Of a stretch of 64,000 nucleotides of DNA, positions 1-11,331 are shown piece after piece. The first letter of the stretch is position 1. Every line of letters starts with the position of its first letter. This DNA is from Liolophura sinensis (lineage: Eukaryota > Mollusca > Polyplacophora > Chitonida > Chitonidae), in NCBI RefSeq assembly GCF_032854445.1, contig NC_088304.1, positions 3,474,001-3,538,000 of the forward strand, read 5' to 3'. Both the position numbers and the translations under genes were made by a program. Below the pieces are notes generated by a model, which searched no databases, had not been told where the DNA came from, and saw nothing but the letters and a program-made list of their open reading frames with translations.

Positions 1-610
1 AAAGGTACAAGATTATTAGAAGGAAAAAAACGAAAAGCAGAGGGCGGTGAAGAAGTAGAAAATGGATGAGAAAAATATTTGTTTATTATCTGACTACTTG
101 ATTTCTTTTATGCTTATTGGTGAACTGAATCAGATTGCCATCTAATCATCAAAACGTACATTTCTTTACCTCTTATCATGTACTCAGTATAATTACCCAT
201 ATGGCTTATATTTATCCCGAACAGTTAATGTCATGTATTTTGACATGTGTTTTAGTGTAAAATCTGTTTTGAAAACATGGACGAATCGTCGTGCTTTGCA
301 GTTTTCATGGAATTTGCATATATTAATTGTGAGATTAAAAAAAATTAACACTGGGTCTATTCATCTCGTGCTTACACTACATGGGCTTCAACGATACCGC
401 TTTTATTTAAACGCCTTCATTTTAAGTTCACGTTCAGTAAGCTTTCCTAGATATGTGTGTATGACATTAATTATGGAGAGACCTGGATGTGGCGATCTGT
501 CTTTGTTTAATTCCTCTCTCTCCACTGACCTATGGTACGGTCATGGAACAATAGACATCTGTGCACGTTTGCATACATACATACATATACACATATGTGT
601 GGAACCGTAA
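1..610. other. AT-rich unique noncoding sequence
   Basis: No repeat or convincing gene is visible. A 125-codon open frame at 233-610 (+) has no recognisable domain and runs into a short (CATA) tract near 574-594, so it is treated as chance. Confidence 0.5.
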
Positions 611-678
611 GACTGGCCACCGTTGTATACGTGAAATATTATTGAGTACGGCGTAAAATACCAATGAAGTAAATAGAT
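611..678 (+). mobile_element. SINE-B 3' end fragment
   Basis: Holds the SINE-B 3' domain: a CCACCGTTGTATACGTGAAA segment, then GAGTACGGCGTAAAATACC and a decayed AAAT-type tail. The 5' tRNA-like head and body are missing. Confidence 0.75.
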
Positions 679-942
679 ACCGGTAACTGCACTGAAGGTT
701 GCACATGCAAAGTTCTAAACTAAAACCAGGCGTTTTGGTCGCAACTCGTATTTGTTGTTTACGCTTTTGACGGAAAATGTGTCATGGCTGTCCAGAAAAA
801 CTTAAGAATTAACGTGTGTTCGACCGTTCGTGGGACACGATTTGTACTCGTAACTAAACACGGGCGAATTTCGTCATTTATACCACAACTTGCTATTTGA
901 AAGAAGCATTCTGTCTTCGACGTCTTATGAGAAGCGATGTGT
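679..942. other. unique noncoding spacer
   Basis: No gene or repeat seen between the SINE fragment and the minisatellite. Confidence 0.5.
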
Positions 943-3205
943 GCTTAGGCTTGCCTAGGATAAATCTGTACTTGGTCTTGCCTGAGACAAATCTGTATTT
1001 GACCTTGCATGAGACAAATTTGTGCTTGGTCTTGCAGGGTACAGATCTTGGCCTTGAATGAGACAAATTTGTGCTTGGTCTTGCAGGGTACATTTTTAGA
1101 CTTGGCCTTACATGAGAAAAATTTGTGCTTGGTCTTGCAGGGTTCAGATTTAGACTTGGCCTTGCATGAGACAAATTTGTGCATGGTCTTGCAGGGTACA
1201 TTTTTAGACTTGGCCTTGCAGGAGACAAATTTGTGCTTGGTCTTGCAGGGTACAGATTTTGACTTTGCCTTGAATGAGACAAATTTGTGCTTGATCTTGC
1301 AGGGTACAGATTTTGACTTTGCCTTGAATGAGACAAATTTGTGCATGGTCTTGCAGGGTACAGATTTAGACTTGGCCTTGCATGAGACAAATTTGTGCTT
1401 GGTCTTGCAGGGTACAGATTTAGACTTGGCCTTGTATGAGACAAATTTGTGCTTGGTCTTGCAGGGTACAGATTTAGACTTGGCCTTGTATGAGACAAAT
1501 TTGTGCTTGGTCTTGCAGGGTACAGATTTAGACTTGGCCTTGCATGAGACAAATTTGTGCTTGGTCTTGCAGGGTACAGATTTAGACTTGGCCTTGCATG
1601 AGACAAATTTGTGCTTGGTCTTGCAGGGTACAGATTTAGACTTGGCCTTGTATGAGACAAATTTGTGCTTGGTCTTGCAGGGTACAGATTTAGACTTGGC
1701 CTTGAATGAGACAAATTTGTGCTTGGTCTTGCAGGGTACAGATTTAGACTTGGCCTTGAATGAGACAAATATGTGCTTGGTCTTGCAGGGTTCAGATTTA
1801 GACTTGGCCTTGCATGAGACAAATTTGTGCTTGGTCTTGCAGGGTTCAGATTTAGACTTGGCCTTGCATGAGACAAATTTGTGCATGGTCTTGCAGGGTA
1901 CATTTTTAGACTTGGCCTTGCAGGAGACAAATTTGTGCTTGGTCTTGCAGGGTACAGATTTAGACTTGGCCTTGCATGAGACAAATTTGTGCTTGGTCTT
2001 GCAGGGTACAGATTTAGACTTGGCCTTGTATGAGACAAATTTGTGCTTGGTCTTGCAGTGTACAGATTTAGACTTGGCCTTGTATGAGACAAATTTGTGC
2101 TTGGTCTTGCAGGGTACAGATTTAGACTTGGCCTTGCATGAGACAAATTTGTGCTTGGTCTTGCAGGGTACAGATTTAGACTTGGCCTTGAATGAGACAA
2201 ATATGTGCTTGGTCTTGCAGGGTTCAGATTTAGACTTGGCCTTGCATGAGACAAATTTGTGCTTGGTCTTGCAGGGTACAGATTTAGACTTGGCCTTGCA
2301 TGAGACAAATTTGTGCTTGGTCTTGCAGGGTACAGATTTAGACTTGGCCTTGTATGAGACAAATTTGTGCTTGGTCTTGCAGGGTACAGATTTAGACTTG
2401 GCCTTGCATGAGACAAATTTGTGCTTGGTCTTGCAGTGTACAGATTTAGACTTGGCCTTATATGAGACAAATTTGCGCTTGGTCTTGCAGGGTACAGATT
2501 TAGACTTGGCCTTGCATGAGACAAATTTGTGCTTGGTCTTGCAGGGTACAGATTTTGACTTGGCCTTGCAGGAGACAAATCTGTATTTGATCTTGCATGG
2601 GATTTGGGCTTGCAGGGTACAGATTTAGACTTGGCCTTGCATGAGACAAATTTGTGCTTGGTCTTGCAGAGTACATTTTTAGACTTGGCCTTGCAGGAGA
2701 CAAATTTGTGCTTGGTCTTGCAGTGTACAGATTTAGACTTGGCCTTGTATGAGACAAATTTGCGCTTGGTCTTGCAGGGCACAGATTTAGACTTGGCCTT
2801 GCAGGAGACAAATTTGTGCTTGGTCTTGCAGAGTACATTTTTAGACTTGGCCTTGCAGGAGACAAATCTGTATTTGATCTTGCATGGGATTTGGGCTTGC
2901 AGGGTACAGATTTAGACTTGGCCTTGCATGAGACAAATTTGTGCTTGGTCTTGCAGAGTACATTTTTAGACTTGGCCTTGCAGGAGACAAATTTGTGCTT
3001 GGTCTTGCAGTGTACAGATTTAGACTTGGCCATGTATGAGACAAATTTGCGCTTGGTCTTGCAGGGCACAGATTTATACTTGGCCTTGCATGAGACAAAT
3101 TTGTGCTTGGTCTTGCAGGGTACAGATTTAGCTTTGGTCTTGCATGAGACAGATTTAGACCTATTCTTCCGTGAGACAGATTTGGGCTTGCTCTTGCATG
3201 AGGTA
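943..3205. repeat. 54-bp minisatellite (27+27 bp dimer), ~41 units
   Basis: The unit is 54 bp and is made of two related 27-mers: ACAGATTTAGACTTGGCCTT plus GCATGAG, and ACAAATTTGTGCTTGGTCTT plus GCAGGGT. The halves agree at most positions, so the 54-mer is an old dimer. Outermost copies (about 943-1015 and 3120-3205) read as single diverged 27-mers, while the centre is homogeneous as 54-mers. This fits 27-mer amplification, then dimer amplification. Because 54 is divisible by three, several frames stay open on both strands: 629 codons at 893-2782 (-), 313 at 945-1886 (-), 539 at 1009-2628 (+). Unit-to-unit changes (GCATGAG, GTATGAG, GAATGAG, GCAGGAG; ACAGATTTA against ACATTTTTA) are mostly amino-acid changing in the open frames I checked, which argues against selected protein. 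No initiator context, signal peptide or domain is seen, so no CDS is called. Confidence 0.95.
2598..3171. repeat. 287-bp direct duplication inside the minisatellite
   Basis: Segments 2598-2884 and 2885-3171 are near-identical. Each begins with a truncated 17-bp unit (ATTTGGGCTTGCAGGGT), which is a 27-mer lacking 10 bases, followed by ten 27-mers. The 10-base loss breaks the frames that are open in the rest of the array. Few substitutions separate the copies, so the duplication is young compared with the array. Confidence 0.85.
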
Positions 3206-3387
3206 GCATGATATGACGGCCACGCTATACGTAAGAGCGATCTGTATTCGACAAATGGGAAAAGCTTTGTGCCTGAACTTCCATGAAGGATCGACCTCGA
3301 AACATGAATGACCTGCGTTCGACCTCTAACAAAAAAAGACTTGCGCTTGACCTTGACCTAGCATGAGATACCTTTTTGGCTCAACCT
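3206..3387. repeat. decayed 27-mer edge of the minisatellite
   Basis: Scattered remnants such as GACTTGCGCTTGACCTTGAC and GCATGAGATA suggest old minisatellite units decaying at the array edge. Units cannot be delimited cleanly. Confidence 0.45.
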
Positions 3388-3769
3388 CTCAATAGAATGG
3401 ATTGGTAGAGCGTCCGCTTCGGGACCGGTAGATCCAGGATCAATTCTTGATCGAGTCACACCTAAGACTTTAAAAGAGGAAGTTGTAACTTCCACGCTTG
3501 ACGTTCAGCATGAAGGGGATAGTGCAACGACTGGTTGACCCGTATCAGTATAATGGCTCGAGCGGGGCGGCTTACTTGCCTTCGGTAAGTCGTCTCAGTG
3601 AAGCAGCACTAAATAAAAGAGCGGTGGAAATCCGTCCTGCAACAAGGAGGCACATTACACGTACATGCACCCTAATGATTCCTTCGTCGTCATATGACTG
3701 AAAAATTGTTGAGTACGACGCTAAACCCCAAGCATTCATTCACTCACTCACTCACTCAATAGAATGGAT
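3388..3769 (+). mobile_element. SINE-A, near full length, with target-site duplication
   Basis: Bounded by the direct repeat CTCAATAGAATGGAT at 3388-3402 and 3755-3769. The first bases may overlap the (ACTC) tail, but AATAGAATGGAT is clearly duplicated. The tRNA-like head has an A-box-like TGGTAGAGCG at 3403 and a degenerate B box near 3438 (GGATCAATTCT). The body includes AAAGAGGAAGTTGTAACTTC. The 3' domain is CGTCGTCATATGACTGAAAA, then GTACGACGCTAAACCCC and an (ATTC)/(ACTC) tail. The intact duplication and head make this a fairly young insertion. A 67-codon frame at 3498-3701 is SINE sequence, not a gene. Confidence 0.9.
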
Positions 3770-4439
3770 ATGTGTTCGATTCAGTTGGTACCTTCATGAT
3801 AAGACATTTTGATACGTGATTTTTACCAATTAGTAAAAGACAGGAGAGGTAACTTTGGCCCACATCCTTGATATATACAAAGAAAATATTTCTTTATGAG
3901 ATATAATGAAACGAGAGCAACGATAGTTATAAACTGTGACAGACAAATAGTCAAATGTAACCGGTGACATATGGCCTCCCATGTCAGGGTTTTACTCTAG
4001 ATATGAGATGATAATTCTTTTTTGAGATGATAATTGTAGTTTGGTATGACTGTTTTTTGTTGTTGTTGTTTTTGCACGCCACGCATAAGAATTTTTCACT
4101 AATACAATGGTGGCCAATACATCATTGTTGGAGTAAAGCGGAGTTTGCAGAGTAAAACCACAGAGCTTTGGCAAATTCAAGACGAATACAGCATTAAAGG
4201 AGTTCATAAGGAACATGGTCGATATATGATAGTCTCAAAACAAAAGTTTACTATCAGTCCCGGTACTATCAATGCATATAAAACCTTAAGAATCATAAAA
4301 GAAGACTGAGCCCTCCGATTTGTATCGCCACGCTATATATGGCTATGTCAATACTTTATATAGTTATACATACAGCACCTGTCAGTGATGAGGTAATCTT
4401 TTAGCGAACAATGGTGAATCGGATCCATGCTGAACTGAC
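3770..4439. other. AT-rich unique noncoding sequence
   Basis: No gene or repeat family recognised. A short (TTG)n run lies near 4057-4071. Confidence 0.5.
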
Positions 4440-4745
4440 CATGGCCCACTTGCAATGGTACCCACGTTAAAGTCGGGAGACCTGGGATCAAACCCGGGTC
4501 GGGTCATACCGAAGACCAAAATGGTACTCGCTCAGCACTAAGAGGTTAGAACAAGGGCAAATGATTGGTTGACCTGGTGTCAGTATAATGTGACTGGGTG
4601 AGGTGTCATGCCTGGTGTCTTCGGCATGATTCTTGAATGGCGGCAGGACTTTGACAGCATGGACTCGTCCTGCCACGAGAAAACACAATATATTTACACA
4701 CATCTTATGGCTCCTCGTGGTCACATATGACTTAAAAATCTATGT
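4440..4745 (+). mobile_element. SINE-A-related tRNA-derived element
   Basis: Contains a tRNA-like segment with B box GGGATCAAACCC near 4489-4500, then GTCAGTATAATGTGACTGGG and CATGCCTGGTGTCTTCGGCA in the body, and a decayed CTCGTGGTCACATATGACTT 3' domain. The body differs from the 3388-3769 copy but keeps the CAGTATAATG block and the 3' domain, so it is a sister subfamily. Confidence 0.75.
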
Positions 4746-5267
4746 TAATCTACATGTATTAATCTGGACAATCATATACCAGCCCTCGACCAAGATACAC
4801 GTTCCAGGTCATTATTCGCGAGGCCTACTCCCCCAAAACGACGTGTGACACAAATCACCACAGAACTAACAAAGCATATAAAGTACGAAATTAAGAAAGA
4901 ATCATGCAAAGAGAAGCAATCAACAGTTTAAATGTTGAAAAGAGGCAAGGAATCGTGTAACAAGCTAGTACATAAGTTGTCGACACGTATCTCGGTTCGA
5001 CATAAACCCCGAGCATTTCGACTATGGCGCATATATGTACAAAGTCAAGACTTGCTTCTGTATATGGAGCTCGACAGCGAAATCTTTCAAATTTTTCAGG
5101 AAGACATGAATTGAACACCCTAATTTGAAGTTGGAGTTTCATAATTATGATCAAAAACAAAATATATGTCATGCATTTCAGAATTTTTCATTTATACCAC
5201 AGCGCTTACAGAAATAAGGTTAAACCGCCACACTTCGCCAGGTGCGCGTTTTTAAACCGCTGTTGAG
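4746..5267. other. unique noncoding sequence
   Basis: Overlapping small frames on both strands (4891-5172) have no recognisable content. No repeat is identified. Confidence 0.45.
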
Positions 5268-5392
5268 AACGGCTGTGGTGGATTCGGGCTCGCCTTACCA
5301 CCAGAAGACAAGGTATATGTACCTGGATGTAATGACTTCTCGTCGTCATATGACTGAAATATTGTTAAGGCCGACGTAAAAAAAAACAAGCT
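5268..5392 (+). mobile_element. SINE-A 3' part
   Basis: Keeps CTCGTCGTCATATGACTGAA at about 5339, followed by a decayed GGCCGACGTAAAA end and a poly-A run. The tRNA-like head is absent. Confidence 0.7.
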
Positions 5393-6129
5393 TACATGCA
5401 TCTACATATTAAACCGCAACTGAGGAAGCGAGAGCTTAATTCGAGCACGCGACCACACAATTGCCCTTGGCGCAGCAAGCCAGCGTTTTAACGGTCTGAG
5501 AACGCGAGGCCTGCTACTAACGTTGTACGGAATAACCTTGAAAAATTAGTCACTAAAATGAAAACTTATTTTGACCTATTTAGAGTAAAATGACATGAAT
5601 CCATTATTTACGGGATGCAACTTGGCGGGTACGCCTCCTATATATGTCAAAGTACTAATACATATAGCTTACTAAAGCTTTTATAAGATGTTTTCCCGTT
5701 ATGACAAGTATTTTAGATTGAAGGTATATATAATCAGTGACGCGTATACTGTCATCTCAGACAGCATACATACAGTGTGGAATTTCTGTGCAGATCCGAG
5801 TCAGGAGCACCTTACAGCAGAAACAAAAGTTGTTTTGCAAACTAAAAAATTGTTTCGCACAGAAGTTCTTCTTTAGTTTCAGGAGAATACACTGATATCA
5901 CTATCTATCTATAGCCTCGGCATAAATGTGATATAAAAGGCCGCCCATAATAAAAGGGAGGTAATCAATATCAGGGATAGCTGTCATGATGACATACGTT
6001 GTTGACTGGTGCATGTGGGCTATACACAGATTTTCCTGGTCATGGACAGCTTCCTATAATTTCCATTGGTCAGCAATATTCACCGGCAACTTGCAATGGG
6101 TCGCTTGAAACAACCTTTACATATAGGCG
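5393..6129. other. unique noncoding sequence
   Basis: AT-rich, no gene or repeat recognised. A 62-codon frame at 5688-5876 is treated as chance. Confidence 0.45.
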
Positions 6130-6620
6130 ATTTTGGCATTTAGTTGGGACATGTTCATAGGAGGTAAAAAAAAAGTATGGAAAGAAGGCCAATTCATTTG
6201 TACCAGCTCATACTCGCCGTCCACTATATACTCAGTTCAAAATAGCGTGGAAGTGCCGGGATCGCTCTACATTGGGAAAGACACCATCGATGTGTGCGCG
6301 TGGAAGACAAAAGGATTCGCCACTGAACGCTAAATGCATAGATCGCCGCCTACTGAAATCTCTCGTGCGGTCGCCATGGCAATCCGGTGTTTACCGACAT
6401 GGATTACAGTGACAATTAGCGACATGTTGACAATCGAAAATGAGGCTTTCAAGGAGAGATGGCTAACGAGAGTTAGATTAAGATTGTCATCTCCCCTCCC
6501 AAAACGTCTTGACTGCAACACTTCCCAGGAGTTCTTACCTCCTTTAATATACACGCACTTTCCCTTCCTACTTCGATTCTTCTTGGTCGATTTTCCCTTG
6601 ACCCTTAACTGACTAACACA
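6130..6620. promoter_or_regulatory. GC-richer unique island with an RFX X-box-like site
   Basis: More GC- and CpG-rich than its flanks, with short overlapping frames on both strands (6133-6333, 6330-6554, 6334-6612), none recognisable. At 6370-6383 it reads GTCGCCATGGCAAT, which matches the palindromic RFX X-box GTTRCCATGGYAAC at 12 of 14 positions. RFX factors bind such sites in animals, for example at ciliary gene promoters. Regulatory function here is inference. Confidence 0.35.
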
Positions 6621-7169
6621 ACAACGTGCTCCAGCTTAACCTGGTGGTACACTCTGTATATTTATCACAAGGTCTTACAGGTCTTCCCTTAGTCATCGAC
6701 CCAACTTTCGGTCCACCACCGATCAGCGCTATTTATGAGCATCACCTACATCATGTACCTTCCCAGCATCCCTCACTTCACGCTGACCGTTACCATTTGA
6801 TGTGTGTACCTAGTTGACTTAACTGCTATGAGTACTGACGTGTGACAATGTTGGTAAATCAACGGTTTCCTTCTAGAAATAATTATTTATATCTGAACAA
6901 AACAAATCTTTATGTTTTCCCTTTGATTATTGTGTTATTTTTTCAAAAATTAGTGCATCAACATTTGTTCATCCAACTCCTTCATTCTTAATCAGTCTTT
7001 TACATTGTACATTAAGATCACCATTAACAGTAAGATGCAATGGACAGCATTCAGGACTTGCGGACATCTTTTTTTTATATAATTGTCATAGTGGGTATAT
7101 ACGTGAGATTTCGCTTAACCTGCGACTAGGGTATGTATGAGCACCCATGTTCATAACGCGAACATGGTG
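6621..7169. other. AT-rich unique noncoding sequence
   Basis: Nothing recognisable. A 63-codon frame at 6626-6817 is without features. Confidence 0.45.
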
Positions 7170-7250
7170 TTTCATGAACAGTTTCAGTTAAAGCGCGACT
7201 GACATACCTTAATTTGAGTGCGGCGTAAAAGATCAATAGAATAAATAAAT
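7170..7250 (+). mobile_element. SINE-B 3' end fragment
   Basis: Ends with GAGTGCGGCGTAAAAGATC and AATAAATAAAT, matching the SINE-B 3' domain and tail. Upstream identity is lost. Confidence 0.55.
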
Positions 7251-7397
7251 CTATTTGAAAAGCACCCAGGGACTATGTTTTTAAACTCTGATTTAGATCT
7301 CACGCCTAGAATATACAGGCTCTTTTCCTTTCATCGTTAAAAACTTTTGATTGCTTCTCCCTTCCATGTTACTACCTTTATTTAGTATATATAATTA

Positions 7398-7658
7398 CGG
7401 GGGGCTCCGTGGCTCAATTGGTTAGCACGCTAGCGCAGCATTATGACCCGTAATGACCAATGCGGTCGCTGCTCATGCTGGCTTCTTCTCCAGCTGTAAG
7501 TGGGAAGGACTGACAACAACCTGCGGATGATCGTGGGTTTCCACCGAGCATTGCCCGGTTTCCTCCCACTATAATGCTGGCCGCCGTCGTATAAGTGAAA
7601 TATTCTTCAGTACGGCGTAAAAAACTAATCAAATAAATAAATAAATAAATAAATATAT
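7398..7658 (+). mobile_element. SINE-B, nearly complete
   Basis: The tRNA-like head carries an A box TGGCTCAATTGG at 7410-7421. The region where the B box should be is deleted: GCGGTCGCTGCTCATGCTGG lacks the GAGTTCAAGTCC present in the 33-kb copy. The body has the AACCTGCGGATGATCGTGGG and GCCCGGTTTCCTCCCACTAT blocks, then the 3' domain GTATAAGTGAAATATTCTTC, GTACGGCGTAAAA and an (AAAT)n tail. Loss of the B box would weaken its own pol III promoter. Confidence 0.9.
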
Positions 7659-7687
7659 ATATAATTACGTTTTACTAATTCCTTTGG

Positions 7688-7892
7688 GACCAATGCGGTC
7701 GATCTGAGTTCAAGCCCAGCTCATGCTGGTTTCCTCTCCTGCCGTACGTGGGAAGGTCTTCCGCAACCTGCGGATGGTCATGGGTCTCCCCCGGGATCTG
7801 CTCGGTTTCCTCCTACCATAATGCTGACCGCCATAGTACAAGTGTAATATTCTTGAGTACGGCGTAAAACACCTATCAAATAAACAAATATT
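7688..7892 (+). mobile_element. SINE-B, 5'-truncated
   Basis: Starts just before the B box (GAGTTCAAGCCC, 7706-7717) and keeps the whole body, 3' domain (TTGAGTACGGCGTAAAACAC) and a short AAAT-type tail. It follows the 7398 copy in the same orientation, 30 bp after its tail. Confidence 0.9.
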
Positions 7893-9439
7893 GCTTTGAG
7901 AAGGAGTGTTACGGGTTGTTTTGCAGATATATGACATGCGATTATCGATTTGAACTACACGTGCACAGATCTGCAGTTTTGCGTTGCTGAAGTAAATCAA
8001 AATTTCAGTTTAACGATTTGATAAAATAAGCGTAAAAAGTTGATCAGTTTCGACATAGCATTTCTGCAAGATATACCTGGAATATTTGTATTCTGTTACG
8101 GAAATAATTACAAATCAGATTCCGACATCTTAATCTATATAAAATATATGTCAACAGATAATCGCAATGTGTCCCTGTAACGATTTATGGAAGTTTTAAG
8201 ACTGGTGCTGGAGCTACCCAAAACTAGCTATCCAGTCAGTTCCTCTTTCTTATACGATTTTAGTATTGGGGCCTTCATGACTACTACGCAGTGTAATATA
8301 CCATTTTGGCAATTATACCTTTAGTTCCACCGATGACCTTGACATATATCAAGGTCATGGCAGTCGTATTTTTCACACAAAATTTTTAAATATGAATAAT
8401 AAATGGAATATACATAGCATGATGAAGTTTGATTACCAAATATATTCTCCTAACGAAAGATGAAAACGACACACTCCTGGGTTATCTTTCACCTCAGATG
8501 TCTATATTACGCGTAGTAAATATTTCCAGGTACTTTGTAGTCGTCTGAAAAACAGGTATGAAGGTTTAGATAGTTAGTAAAGTAAAAGTTAATATTCACA
8601 TCTAGATGGAAAAAGAGACTATCTCCAAATCAAGCTATCCCGATGAAGGCCATTAGCACAAATTCCCTTATAGAATAAAAACACAGAAAAAGGCAAATCA
8701 TCTACTGGGGAGAAAAGGTATAATGCTTTTACACGCATATACTCTTTTATATTTAAGCCTATGTTCATTTATTTTAAATATTTTATGTCGCTATGATATA
8801 CGAAACCAATAAAATCAAATTTCATGTCAACAGTAAATAATGAAAACAATTTGTTTCGTTCTTAATAGTAAAGAAATTATTGTAATTTGTAAATAGATTA
8901 GTAACTTAAACTTTTTGCATGTTCATTCATTTTCAAGAATTTAACAAATCGAAACCATCTCAGACTGTCGTTAAAATATTTTAAAAAAACGTTAGAATTT
9001 ACATGTTGCATCTCATAATGACATTCCGTCAATGAATCCGTGGAACGGAGAAGCACTCATGATTCACGAAGATGGGAAATATTGAATGAAGCTGGAGCCT
9101 GCATGATATCTGTGCATTGAATTAACAAAAATTATTATGTGTATGAACAGTGTATATAACGGTGTACGTTTCACTGTTCATATGACAATAATGTCCTTTT
9201 AACACTTCGAAATGCTTAAAGTTATATATATATAGAGAGAGTAAGTAGCCATACTGCATTGAGAAATGAGGGACCAGATACCAATGAACCTTTATACTTT
9301 TAAACGTATTGTTTTTTCTCTACATTCAAGCGTGTATTTGACGGAAAAGAACTAAGCCTGTAAAGATGCAGTACCCAATGTTATCTGGTCGATTTACAGA
9401 AAAGTCTTTTAAACGGAACATTCCAGATTTAGCTACTAA
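7893..9439. other. AT-rich unique noncoding sequence
   Basis: No gene, repeat family or GC island recognised across this 1.5-kb stretch; only short A/T runs. Confidence 0.5.
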
Positions 9440-9890
9440 ACACATCGATTATTTCACGATCAGAAGGCAACCCGCCATCAACAGTGGTTTACGTTCTCGA
9501 GTGCAGTCACGTTTAATTTATTGTCCTTGCTTGCGGTGTCCATAAAACAAAGGAACGACGGGTTCAGTGCACAAATCTTGAGGAATCTAAGCAAACACTG
9601 GTCACCATTGGAGATAGGCGCGTACTGGCCGACAGTAAAGTCTCTAAGGTCGCTCTTCCTTTCGCACGACACCATGGCTTTATCATCACAAAGAGTGGCT
9701 GAAAACAAACCAATGGGATTCGGGAACGCCGGCGAAAACCACGCCTCTTTATCGATGGCTTCGACTCCACGTGTTTGGACAAGGCGAGATGCCTCGATGG
9801 TGATCAGCCAAGGGATTTGCCGCTTTAGCGAAATCCCCCCGATTTTACCCCTCTCTAAGCTCCTGACACGGAGCTAAGTGAGAACGAGTT
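9440..9890. promoter_or_regulatory. GC-richer unique island with a hairpin
   Basis: A unique CpG-containing block with overlapping short frames on both strands (9478-9708 -, 9521-9877 +, 9564-9782 -) that are not recognisable. It includes a CCAAT (ACCAATGGG), a CACGCC box and a CACGTG. A hairpin-capable sequence lies at 9812-9837: arms GGGATTT and AAATCCC plus an inner CGC/GCG. It resembles the other islands in this window and is a candidate cis-regulatory element, by inference only. Confidence 0.3.
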
Positions 9891-10276
9891 GAGGTAGTTT
9901 TGCATTTGACTTGAGGGAGGGATTTTCACGTGCACAGACAAGGTCATCTTGAAAGTGTCCGTAAAACCTCTAGCCTGTTTGATTGCTGGTATAGGTCCCC
10001 AGGTACCCTCCAACCCAAACACTGGCAAGTCACATGCCACAGATATTCTCAAACATCATCAGCGTGGAAACTGGAAGCCGTGACAGTTGGGTCAACAGCA
10101 TTCTCAGGCATTTATACATGTGGGCTGGGAACACATTTCTTTAAAAAGTGATGTCTTTCTGATTCATCAAAAGCCGTTCTTGCAAAGTATTCATTCTTTA
10201 AGCTGGAAACATTTTTTGTATGTATATCCACTTACTATGCTGATGTCCATCCTAATATCTTTGGAATATTTCAATC
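9891..10276. other. unique noncoding sequence
   Basis: No gene or repeat seen. Small frames at 9930-10151 and 10087-10284 have no features. Confidence 0.4.
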
Positions 10277-10562
10277 CTGGGTAGGGTCACACCTAAGACC
10301 TTAAAAGAGGAAGTTATAACTTCCTCGCTTGGCTTTCAGCATTAAGGCGATGGTGCAACGACTGGTTGATCCGTATCAATATAATGGATCGGGTAGGGCG
10401 ACTTACTTACCTTCGTAAGAAAGTTAGAGTGAAGCAGGAGTAGACAAAAGAGTGGTGGAAATCATGTCCTGCAACAAGTGGGCACATTACATGCGCTCTA
10501 AAGGCTCCTTCGTCGTCGTATAACTGAAAAAGTATGACGTTAATCCCTAAGCACGCAATTAC
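10277..10562 (+). mobile_element. SINE-A, 5'-truncated
   Basis: Begins within the head (GGGTCACACCTAAGACC), keeps the AAAGAGGAAGTTATAACTTC block, the TGGTTGATCCGTATCAATAT block and a decayed 3' domain (CGTCGTCGTATAACTGAAAA, then GACGTTAATCCC). The tail is eroded. It belongs to the subfamily of the 3388 copy. Confidence 0.85.
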
Positions 10563-11041
10563 TGGGTGTCGGATTCAATTTTCTATGAAGTGCAAAAACT
10601 ATATTGTATGTGACAAATATTTTGCTCTGAATACGCAACTACACGAAGTAAACAATAACAGTATAATAATAGTTTTTCATATAAGTTGCTGAAAAAGAAT
10701 TTTGTAAAAATTTCATTAGTTATCTTCCTATCGTTTGATTTTAGGTTGTCAAATAAAATTGAATTTTGCAATATATTTTAAAAACATCTTCTGATGATAA
10801 TAGATTGTTGTTGGTGACTTCAACAATACATTGTTTATTGTTAAAACGTAAATTGGTTTATTGACAGAGCATTGTAAAATTTAGCATTCTGAAACTTACG
10901 ATGCTACATATTGTTTTATATTTCAGTTAATGCCAAACGTTTAGAATTGACAAGAAGGGTGGTTTGTTAATTTCCATTCTGGACACGGTCGAGCCGTTTT
11001 GCTTCGATCCTAGTACATTTAATGCAGTTGGTTGCATGCGT
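10563..11041. other. AT-rich unique noncoding sequence
   Basis: Nothing recognisable. Confidence 0.45.
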
Positions 11042-11331
11042 GGCATATTTATTTATTTATTTGTTTATTTGTTTGTTTGATTGATGTTTTATGCCGTACT
11101 CAAGAGTATTTCACTTATACGACGGAGGCCAGTATTACGGTGGGACGAAGAGCTGGCAAAGCCTAGGGGAAACCCACGACCATCCGCAGTTTGCGGGAAA
11201 GCGTTCTCACGTACGGCCGGAGAGGAAGCCAGCATGAGCTGGGCTTGAACTCACGGCGACCGCATTAGTGAGAGGCTCTTGCGTCATTACCCGTGCTGGT
11301 GTGCTTACCCCCACGGACACCCCCGGCATAT
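11042..11331 (-). mobile_element. SINE-B, near full length, minus strand
   Basis: Read on the minus strand, it runs from a tRNA-like head (B box as GAACTCACGG on the plus strand near 11248) through the body (GGAAACCCACGACCATCCGC on plus) to the 3' domain (TTATGCCGTACTCAAGAGTA on plus) and an (AAAT)/(AAAC) tail. A short direct repeat GGCATAT flanks it (11042-11048 and 11325-11331), a probable target-site duplication. Confidence 0.9.

Noticed and set aside
893-2782. 629-codon minus-strand frame (and 539-codon plus frame at 1009-2628) as repeat proteins
   Set aside because: They lie in a 54-bp tandem repeat that is open in several frames on both strands; unit variation changes amino acids freely and no domain is seen.
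7560-7640. NF-kB-like GGGAAACCC words within SINE-B
   Set aside because: Part of the repeated SINE body in every copy and only a partial match to the kappaB consensus.
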